Position numbers and translations under genes: made by a program
Part shown: piece by piece, positions 1 through 5,695 of the stretch
Layout: the number at the start of each line of letters is the position of its first letter
Position numbering within the stretch: the first letter of the stretch is position 1
DNA from: JBCDCU01 sp039180865
GTDB lineage: Bacteria > Pseudomonadota > Alphaproteobacteria > Rhizobiales > JACESI01
Reading direction: 5' to 3'
NCBI GenBank assembly: GCA_039180865.1
Contig: JBCDCZ010000168.1
Span: 1-9,998, forward strand
DNA: 9,998 bases
Notes under the pieces: generated by a model
The model's database searches: none
What the model was told of the DNA's origin: nothing
What the model saw: only the letters and a program-made list of their open reading frames with translations

Positions 1-4
1 ACCG

Positions 5-10
5 CTCCTG
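5..10 (-). promoter_or_regulatory. Possible ribosome binding site of a gene beyond the left edge
   Basis: Read on the minus strand, the bases after the racemase stop codon are AAAACATCAGGAGCGGT and then the window ends. AGGAG is a good Shine-Dalgarno core, so a co-directional gene may start a few bases outside the window, with an intergenic gap of only about 20 bp. If the racemase is DgcA, its usual partner dgcN is a natural candidate. That is a prediction; the gene itself cannot be seen. Confidence 0.35.
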
Positions 11-17
11 ATGTTTT

Positions 18-1004
18 TCAGCCCCAAAGTGCGGGATCAGGCGGATCAATGAGGCTGCCATCAAATCGCAACGCGGGCTCGAAATCCTCGGCAAGGAGGA
101 GCGGACCGTCGAGGTCCACGAAAGCGGCTCCTTGGGCTGCAAGAACAGCAGGCGCCATCGCGAGGGAGGAAGCGACCATGCAGCCGACCATGATAGTGAG
201 GTCGCGGGCACGCGCTTCTGAAATCAGGGCCATTGCCTCCGTTAAACCGCCGGTCTTGTCAAGTTTCACATTTATGACGCTGTAGCGCCGGGCAAGGCGG
301 TCAAGGTCTTCACGGGTATGCACACTTTCATCAGCGCACAAGGGGATCGGCGATGAGAAGCGTTCAAGAGCTTCGTCGCCATCGGTTGGTAAGGGTTGCT
401 CGATCAGCGCGACCTTACACTCGACGGCTATCGAAAGATTGCGGTCTAGATCGTTTTCGGACCAGCCTTCATTTGCGTCAACGATGAGCCTTGAATCAGG
501 GGCTCCGCGTCGCACCGACCTCAGCCTTTCCTCGTCTTCAGGCCCGCTGCCGAGTTTGATTTTGAGAAGGGGTCTTGCCGCGGCGGCGCGAGCAGCCTCA
601 AACATAGCCTCCGGGCTATCAAGGCTGAGCGTATATGCGGTTGTGACCGGTTTTGGCTGAAGCCCAAATCGGGTCGCCGTACGCACACCGCTTGCTTTTG
701 CTTGAAGATCGAGCAGCGCGCAATCCAACGCATTCCGGGCGGCTCCAGGCGGCAAGGCATTCTGCAAACTATTGGAATTTGCAAGGCAGTCTGGAGTTGC
801 CTGGACGCCATTAATCTGCCCGGCGACACTTTCAACGCTTTCGCCGTATCGAGCATAAGGTGTGCACTCGCCGCGCCCGACATGCGTGCCATCAGTTAGT
901 TCGACAATGATCGTCTCGGCGTGTGTTTTAACACCACGCGAGATTCTGAACGGACTTTTCAACCGCCATTGCGCGGTTCTCACATTCAGTTGCAAGTCTC
1001 TCAT
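18..1004 (-). CDS. dgcA: Enolase-superfamily dipeptide epimerase / N-acetyl-D-Glu racemase (DgcA-like)
   Basis: A 328-residue cytosolic enzyme of the mandelate-racemase/muconate-lactonizing branch of the enolase superfamily. Visible catalytic features: the KxK pair (K148, K150), three carboxylate metal ligands (D176 in VDAN, E202 in IEQP, D225 in ADES) and the opposing base K247 in NVKLDK. Near the C-terminus come GCMVASS (274-280) and DLDGPLLL (297-304), the signature of the Ala-Glu epimerase group. Family knowledge: such enzymes epimerise L-Ala-D/L-Glu from murein recycling, while alphaproteobacterial relatives are named N-acetyl-D-Glu racemase DgcA, part of a D-glutamate catabolic route with the acetyltransferase DgcN. 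Sequence alone does not settle which substrate applies; the style of the protein makes me favour DgcA. I chose ATG 1004 because MRDLQLNVRTAQW matches usual family N-termini. A GTG at 1055 would add 17 residues. Neither start has a strong Shine-Dalgarno. The gene is divergent from the mla operon. Confidence 0.88.
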   Translation of the reverse strand: MRDLQLNVRTAQWRLKSPFRISRGVKTHAETIIVELTDGTHVGRGECTPYARYGESVESVAGQINGVQATPDCLANSNSLQNALPPGAARNALDCALLDLQAKASGVRTATRFGLQPKPVTTAYTLSLDSPEAMFEAARAAAARPLLKIKLGSGPEDEERLRSVRRGAPDSRLIVDANEGWSENDLDRNLSIAVECKVALIEQPLPTDGDEALERFSSPIPLCADESVHTREDLDRLARRYSVINVKLDKTGGLTEAMALISEARARDLTIMVGCMVASSLAMAPAVLAAQGAAFVDLDGPLLLAEDFEPALRFDGSLIDPPDPALWG

Positions 1005-1047
1005 GGTGAACGAAAGCCTTTGTGATAGTTTTAGCTCCAGCTGCGCT

Positions 1048-1076
1048 TTGTCCACCGCTTCGGCAAAAAAGACAAT
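1048..1076 (+). promoter_or_regulatory. Weak candidate sigma70-type promoter for the mla operon
   Basis: TTGTCC (1048-1053) and GACAAT (1071-1076) each match four of six bases of the -35 and -10 consensus, with a 17-bp spacer. Transcription would begin near 1083, leaving a leader of about 28 nt before ATG 1111. A second AT-rich block, TATGTATATAT, lies at 1093-1103 and could be an alternative -10, but it has no recognisable -35. The divergent racemase must also be transcribed from this short interval, and I see no convincing promoter for it. Eyeballed match only. Confidence 0.25.
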
Positions 1077-1110
1077 GCTGGCTTTCCGTTCTTATGTATA
1101 TATGCGGGCT

Positions 1111-2262
1111 ATGGACGCACTCGTCGAACAAACCGCCGGTACGCTGGCTGAAAGTGCACCTTTAGCTGACGGCACGCAGGCCTACCGGGCCGTAGGCTGC
1201 TGGTCGATCCGGCATGCGAACACAATCTATGAAGCGCTCCCGAAAATGATTGCTGCCGGGCCCAAGAAGGTCGCAATCGATCTCAAGGACCTTGCTATTC
1301 TCGACACGTCCGGTGCGTGGCTTCTTTGTACATTGCGCAATCAATATGCAGCGCGTGGTGTCCATGTGGATTTTATCGAGCCGCGCGAAGAACATACCGT
1401 TCTTCTTGAGCGCATTGCACGCGCGAGCGAGGCGGTCGGTGATTTAGAGCCTGTTCGAACAAAACCTGAAAGCGTGCTCGATAGGGTCGCGGAGAGCCTG
1501 AAAGACGGGATAGATGAGGTGAAACGGATCCTCTCGCTTCTGGGTGCGCTTGTTTCAGCCTTTGCGAAAGCTCTGGTTGTTCCGGCGCGATTCCGCTTTC
1601 CGGCTCTTGTTACGCATATGATGCGAACGGGCCTGACAGCGGTTCCAATCATCACACTCATGTCTTTTGTGATCGGCGCGATTATCGCTCAGCAGGGCGC
1701 CTATCAATTATCGTTCTTTGGCGCAGATGTTATGGCGGTCGATTTCGTGGCTGTCCTTGTCACCCGCAATCTTGGCGTTCTCCTGACGGCGATTATGGTC
1801 GCCGGCCGCTCCGGTTCGGCGTACACCGCCGAGATCGGGTCTATGAAGATGCGCGAGGAAATCGACGCCTTGAAGGTGATCGGTCTTGATCCGGTGGATG
1901 TTTTGCTCTTTCCGCGCATCATGGCGTTGGTTCTTGTGCTCCCGCTGTTGACCGTCATTGCTGATTTTGCGGCACTGGTTGGCGCTCAGCTTGCCCTTTG
2001 GATCTATATCGATATGTCCTGGCAGGTGTTCTTGGAGCGCGCACGCGATGTGACACCTCTGTCTTATTTCATGCTGGGTGTCGTGAAGGCGCCGTTTATG
2101 GCGCTCATAATCGGCCTGATTGCGATGTCCGAGGGGCTGAAGGTTGCGGGCAGTTCCGAATCATTATCCCGCCACACGACGATCGCGGTCGTCAAATCGA
2201 TCTTCATGGTCATTGTTGTTGACGGGATCTTCGCCGTCATCTCTGCTAACCTCGATACGTGA
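1111..2262 (+). CDS. mlaE: MlaE-family phospholipid ABC transporter permease with N-terminal STAS domain
   Basis: Inner-membrane permease of a phospholipid-trafficking ABC transporter, 383 residues from ATG 1111. Residues about 20-110 form a STAS-like domain containing AIDLKDLAILDTSGAW, which resembles the LDTSG loop of MlaB; a cytosolic subunit that is separate in E. coli is fused here. A linker leads into the permease domain (about 165-383), with the family signature AGRSGSAYTAEIGSMK followed by EEIDALKVIGLDP (231-261) and several hydrophobic segments (about 175-195, 215-231, 268-298, 320-340, 360-378). The reading frame stays open upstream to 862, but that part is antisense to the racemase and has no STAS-like character. 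ATG 1075 and ATG 1102 are alternative starts. No start has a clear Shine-Dalgarno. It is followed 4 bp later by the ATPase gene, a typical coupled arrangement. Confidence 0.93.
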   Translation: MDALVEQTAGTLAESAPLADGTQAYRAVGCWSIRHANTIYEALPKMIAAGPKKVAIDLKDLAILDTSGAWLLCTLRNQYAARGVHVDFIEPREEHTVLLERIARASEAVGDLEPVRTKPESVLDRVAESLKDGIDEVKRILSLLGALVSAFAKALVVPARFRFPALVTHMMRTGLTAVPIITLMSFVIGAIIAQQGAYQLSFFGADVMAVDFVAVLVTRNLGVLLTAIMVAGRSGSAYTAEIGSMKMREEIDALKVIGLDPVDVLLFPRIMALVLVLPLLTVIADFAALVGAQLALWIYIDMSWQVFLERARDVTPLSYFMLGVVKAPFMALIIGLIAMSEGLKVAGSSESLSRHTTIAVVKSIFMVIVVDGIFAVISANLDT

Positions 2263-2266
2263 ACTC

Positions 2267-3067
2267 ATGGACGCCTGGGTAGGAAAAAACGGAAACGGTG
2301 GGCCGCGCAAAGAGGTCATTAAGGTGACCAACCTGACAGTGGGATTTGGTGATGTCGTTATCCTGGAGGACCTTGATGTTTCCGTTTACGACCGTGAGAT
2401 CCTGGGCGTGGTCGGAGCTTCCGGAACCGGGAAATCAGTGCTTCTTCGCACGATCCTAGGGCTCAATCCGAAGCGAAAGGGCAGGGTCCACATCATGGGT
2501 GTGGATTATGATCAGGCGAGCGACGACGAATGTAATATTCTCGATCAACAACTCGGTGTTCTGTTCCAGCACGGCGCGCTCTTTTCGTCGCTCACCGTTC
2601 GGCAAAACATCCAGGTCCCGATGCGCGAATATTTCGCGATGGAACAACATCTCATGGACGATCTCGCGCTCATGAAAATGGATCTCGTCGGTCTCAGCCT
2701 TGATGCCGCAGACAAATTTCCGTCCGAATTGTCGGGTGGGATGATCAAGCGTGCCGCACTCGCGCGTGCATTATCGATCGATCCGGCCGTTATCTTTCTT
2801 GATGAACCGACATCGGGTCTCGATCCGATTGGTGCGCAGGAATTCGACCGATTGATCATGAATTTGCGGGATACATTAGGGGTCACCGTTTTCATGGTAA
2901 CGCACGATCTCGACAGCCTGTTCGCAACCTGTGACAGAATTGCCGTCTTGGGCCAAAAACGTGTCTTGGTCGCTGGAAAACCCGAAGAATTACTTGAATT
3001 TGATGACCCATGGGTCAACTCATACTTCAACGGCGACCGCGCCCGACGCGCGAGAGGCGTCAGTTAG
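2267..3067 (+). CDS. mlaF: MlaF-family phospholipid ABC transporter ATP-binding protein
   Basis: Cytosolic ATPase (266 residues) that should energise the MlaE permease. The nucleotide-binding elements are all present and in order: Walker A GASGTGKS (50-57), Q-loop glutamine Q101 in LFQHGALF, ABC signature LSGGM (155-159), Walker B VIFLDE (175-180) with catalytic E180, D-loop SGLDP, and H-loop H213 in VTHDL. The LFQ-GALF-SLTV run and the LSGGM (not LSGGQ) signature are typical of the Mla/Ttg2A branch. The frame is open upstream to 2144, but ATG 2267 gives the natural start, four bases after the permease stop. The absence of an obvious Shine-Dalgarno fits translational coupling. Length is normal for the family. 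Confidence 0.95.
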   Translation: MDAWVGKNGNGGPRKEVIKVTNLTVGFGDVVILEDLDVSVYDREILGVVGASGTGKSVLLRTILGLNPKRKGRVHIMGVDYDQASDDECNILDQQLGVLFQHGALFSSLTVRQNIQVPMREYFAMEQHLMDDLALMKMDLVGLSLDAADKFPSELSGGMIKRAALARALSIDPAVIFLDEPTSGLDPIGAQEFDRLIMNLRDTLGVTVFMVTHDLDSLFATCDRIAVLGQKRVLVAGKPEELLEFDDPWVNSYFNGDRARRARGVS

Positions 3068-3068
3068 T

Positions 3069-3093
3069 TCCGGCATACTGGGGAATTGCCGGA
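3069..3093 (+). promoter_or_regulatory. Intercistronic inverted repeat between mlaF and mlaD
   Basis: TCCGGCA (3069-3075) and TGCCGGA (3087-3093) are perfect inverted complements around an 11-nt loop, lying 2 bp after the mlaF stop within the 63-bp gap to mlaD. There is no T-tract, so it is not a convincing terminator. It could be an mRNA stem that protects the 3' end of the mlaEF segment or tunes expression between genes. It may also be chance. Confidence 0.4.
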
Positions 3094-3130
3094 CGGGTGG
3101 CTGCAGGGACGCTGATAAAGCAAGTTTATC

Positions 3131-4861
3131 ATGGAAACGCGCGCAAATTACATAGCTATCGGCCTGTTCACCATCCTGGTGTGTGCGATGACCTTTGGGT
3201 TCATCTATTGGCTCGACCGCTACAATGAGACCGGCGAAGCGCGGACGATAGATCTCGTACTGCCAGCTAATGCAGGTGGATTGAACGCGGGATCCGGCGT
3301 TCTCTTCAATGGCTTGCGCGTTGGCAGTGTGACCCGTGTCGAGTATCGGGTCGAGGATCCGCAGAATATCTATGCGAAACTGCGGGTGAGTGCCGACATT
3401 CCCTTGCGCTCGGATACAACGATCAGTGTTTCGTCTCAGCCTCTAACGGGGCTTACCAATGTGACGATGGTCGGTGGAACGCCGGACGCGCCGCTTCTGT
3501 TCGACGAGGAAGGAACGCCGGTTTTGCGGGCGACGACGTCATCCCTTGCAGAAACAATTGAAGCGGCAGGCAAGGCGGTGGCAACCGCCAATGAAGTACT
3601 TCTCAAGGTTGATAATCTTCTGACCGAGAATATTGCGCCGATATCCGAAACGGTTCAAAACGTCCAAAAATTCTCGACCGCACTTGCCAACAATGCCGAT
3701 GGGATCGACGAGCTTTTACAGAATTTCGCCGAGACATCGTCGGCCATAAACGCGCTTGGAGTCACGGTCTCGGGGGTTTCCGATGACATTGAAGCCATCG
3801 TTGCCGCGATCGAACCGGATCGTATTCGTTCAACGCTTGAGAATGTTGACAAGATCACAACCGATTTTGCTGCCAGTTCAGGAGAGATCGGTCCGATTGT
3901 TGAGGATGCGAAGACGACAGTCGCAACACTCGTTGATATTGCGGAAAATTTAAGAACAACGACCGAAAGCCTCAATGACGGAACCTTGAATCGGATCTTG
4001 AAGAATGTTGAGGGTCTTACTGTTGATCTCAGCGCGACAGTCGAAAAGGCGGATGGTGTTCTGGCCGCTGTTGACCCGGACGTTGTCAGCACCACTCTGA
4101 CAAACATTCGAGACATATCGGACAGTTTTTCCCAGAATACGGATGAGATCGATCAGATCCTTGTCAGCGCTCGCACCACTTTGGATGATTTTACGAAAGT
4201 TTCGTCTAAGCTCGTCGAAACGTCCGAAGTTTTGGATAGTGATCAACTGAAGCGCACGCTCGACAATGTCGAAACCTTCACCGGTGGTGTTAATGAGACG
4301 CTTGGAAAGGTTGATGAGGTTCTGACCGCGCTTGATCAGGAAAAGATCGCCAATCTTATTACAAGCCTGGAAGGCTTCGCGGGCCGCCTGAATGATGCCG
4401 GCGAGCAGATAGATTCGATAATTGCAAATGCGGAGACGGCAACGAAGGACGTTACGGTCTTTACCAATACGCTTGCTGAGAATTCCGAAAGCATCGATAG
4501 CGTGATCGCTGATGCGCGGACAATAACAGGCAAACTGGTCGGCACGGCGGATTCAATCAATCGTCTGATCGGCCGGGTTGATGGGCTCGTCGAAGCAGAC
4601 GGTGACGGGCTAATTGTCGAGGCCACGAAAGCCGCCGAATCGATCCGCAAGATTGCCGACAGTTTTGAGGCGCGCGCGGACCGGATCGCCGGTGGATTGG
4701 AGAACTTTTCGACCCGGGGTTTGAGTGACATCGAGACATTGATTGGCGAAAGCCGACAGGCTGTCTCTCGCGTCGATTCAATTTTGCGCAATCTGGAAAG
4801 CAATCCTACCCAGTTTCTGCTAAGCGGCCAAAAGGTGCCGGAATACCGGCAGCGGCGCTAG
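3131..4861 (+). CDS. mlaD: MCE-domain (MlaD-type) lipid transport protein with long helical tail
   Basis: Substrate-binding/channel subunit of the transporter, 576 residues. It begins METRANYIAIGLFTI, a start pattern common in proteobacterial MCE proteins. One membrane segment (about 8-28) anchors it in the inner membrane with the rest periplasmic. The single MCE domain (about 38-117) contains GLNAGSGVLFNGLRVGSV (50-67) and the SSQPLTGLTNVTMVGG block (101-116). Residues about 135-555 are low-complexity helical sequence rich in Thr, Asp, Glu, Val and Leu, with an internal 87-residue repeat. The C-terminus, NPTQFLLSGQKVPEYR (558-573), is a recognisable ending of the alphaproteobacterial family. 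E. coli MlaD is about 183 residues, so the tail is a large extension; MCE proteins with such tails can form hexameric needles or tunnels, which I infer here. The ATG has no good Shine-Dalgarno (AGGGA lies about 15 bases upstream). Confidence 0.93.
   Translation: METRANYIAIGLFTILVCAMTFGFIYWLDRYNETGEARTIDLVLPANAGGLNAGSGVLFNGLRVGSVTRVEYRVEDPQNIYAKLRVSADIPLRSDTTISVSSQPLTGLTNVTMVGGTPDAPLLFDEEGTPVLRATTSSLAETIEAAGKAVATANEVLLKVDNLLTENIAPISETVQNVQKFSTALANNADGIDELLQNFAETSSAINALGVTVSGVSDDIEAIVAAIEPDRIRSTLENVDKITTDFAASSGEIGPIVEDAKTTVATLVDIAENLRTTTESLNDGTLNRILKNVEGLTVDLSATVEKADGVLAAVDPDVVSTTLTNIRDISDSFSQNTDEIDQILVSARTTLDDFTKVSSKLVETSEVLDSDQLKRTLDNVETFTGGVNETLGKVDEVLTALDQEKIANLITSLEGFAGRLNDAGEQIDSIIANAETATKDVTVFTNTLAENSESIDSVIADARTITGKLVGTADSINRLIGRVDGLVEADGDGLIVEATKAAESIRKIADSFEARADRIAGGLENFSTRGLSDIETLIGESRQAVSRVDSILRNLESNPTQFLLSGQKVPEYRQRR
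3809..4591 (+). repeat. Three 87-residue (261-bp) internal repeats in the MlaD tail
   Basis: Anchor motifs recur at exactly the same spacing in the MlaD tail. IEPDRIRSTLENV begins at residue 227, VDPDVVSTTLTNI at 314 and LDQEKIANLITSL at 401, each 87 apart. A second anchor gives EIGPIVEDAKTT, EIDQILVSARTT and QIDSIIANAETA, with the Ile at 253, 340 and 427, again 87 apart. A half-repeat of the first motif occurs at 281 (LNDGTLNRILKNV) and 368 (LDSDQLKRTLDNV), giving an alternating 54/33 residue pattern. The DNA copies have diverged, so this is an old duplication kept at protein level. Confidence 0.75.
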
Positions 4862-4915
4862 CGACGGAACTGATGAACGATAGAATGCGAGAACGGGTGG
4901 GATTTTCTGACTGAC

Positions 4916-5590
4916 ATGACGAAGACGAGGCACAGATTTCCGGGCAGCGATAGTGACCGTATCAACGGTCAGGCAGGCGTCACAAACGGTCTCACGCGCC
5001 GAAATTTCACGGGTTTTCTTGCCGCGTCGGCTGCGTTGAGTGTTTCCGGCTGCGCTCTTATCGTTCCAGAACCGGCACCCGAAGTCTATGATCTCGTGAT
5101 TGGCGAAGGCCTTTCGGATATTCAGGGGCGTGCATCGGGCCAGATCCTGATTACCGAACCGAAAGTGCTGAACTCTCTCAATAGCGACCGTATCGTGATC
5201 AGGCCCTCGGCTTCTCAGATCACTTATTTCCCGAAAGTTCGCTGGTCAGATCGCCTACCGCGTATGGTTCAGCTCTACCTGAGCCGCGCATATTCCCTGA
5301 GTGGAGGCGCCCGGGCCGTCGGGCTGCCGGGCGATGGGCTGATCATCGATTATCAGTTGTTGTTTGATCTGCGCGATTTTCAAATTGAAAGAACCGGCAG
5401 CGGTTTCATGGCAAAGGTCACGATAGCCATGCGGATTTTGAACGATCGGAACGGGCGGGTCGTTGCAAGTCGGATCTTTGAACAGAGTGCGCCCTCGACA
5501 GATGAACCGGTTGCTGCAATTCAAGCGCTTAATGGTGTCTTGAATGATTTGACGAATGCAATGATCGCATGGACCTACAGAACCGTTTGA
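4916..5590 (+). CDS. ABC-type transport auxiliary lipoprotein (PqiC/MlaD-associated family) with Tat-like signal
   Basis: A 224-residue lipoprotein of the ABC-transporter auxiliary family, found next to MCE transporters (PqiC is the E. coli example). The mature part carries family-like blocks: LITEPKVLNSLNSDRIVIRP (78-97), VRWSDRLPRMVQ (108-119), DYQLLFDLRDFQ (145-156) and GRVVASRIFEQ (180-190). The lipobox LSVSGC places the lipidated cysteine at C46; the next residue is Ala, not Asp, which under the Lol rule favours the outer membrane. The signal peptide is preceded by 27 polar residues and a TRRNF motif (27-31) that fits a twin-arginine signal. Start ATG 4916 is preceded by GGTGGGA about 13-20 bases upstream, a weak site. 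It is the last gene of the operon, ending just before a hairpin terminator. Probable role: a periplasmic or outer-membrane partner of the MlaD channel. Confidence 0.9.
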   Translation: MTKTRHRFPGSDSDRINGQAGVTNGLTRRNFTGFLAASAALSVSGCALIVPEPAPEVYDLVIGEGLSDIQGRASGQILITEPKVLNSLNSDRIVIRPSASQITYFPKVRWSDRLPRMVQLYLSRAYSLSGGARAVGLPGDGLIIDYQLLFDLRDFQIERTGSGFMAKVTIAMRILNDRNGRVVASRIFEQSAPSTDEPVAAIQALNGVLNDLTNAMIAWTYRTV

Positions 5591-5617
5591 TCGGTTCAAA
5601 GAGTCTCGTCGCGAAAC

Positions 5618-5644
5618 AAAAAAGCGGCCCATCGGGCCGCTTTT
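5618..5644. terminator. Bidirectional intrinsic terminator
   Basis: GCGGCCC (5624-5630), ATC loop, GGGCCGC (5634-5640) form a perfect 7-bp GC stem, flanked by AAAAAA on the left (5618-5623) and TTTT on the right (5641-5644). On the plus strand it ends the mla operon 33 bp after the lipoprotein stop. On the minus strand it follows the stop of the giant gene by about 50 bp and has the longer T-tract. One hairpin thus appears to serve two convergent transcripts. Confidence 0.9.
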
Positions 5645-5695
5645 CTAGTGTTGTGTTCGTGTTTCTTTATGGACTTTGAATTCGGATCTCAGGAC

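Noticed and set aside
521..892. 123-codon minus-strand frame overlapping the racemase
   Set aside because: An out-of-frame shadow of the racemase, which carries all the catalytic motifs in its own frame.
862..1110. N-terminal extension of MlaE from ATG 862
   Set aside because: This part is antisense to the racemase coding sequence and encodes Cys/Ser-rich sequence with no resemblance to a STAS or permease N-terminus.
4873..4914. 13-codon frame before the lipoprotein gene (possible leader peptide)
   Set aside because: It has an ATG and ends two bases before the lipoprotein ATG, but there is no Shine-Dalgarno and no amino-acid pattern suggesting attenuation; most likely chance.
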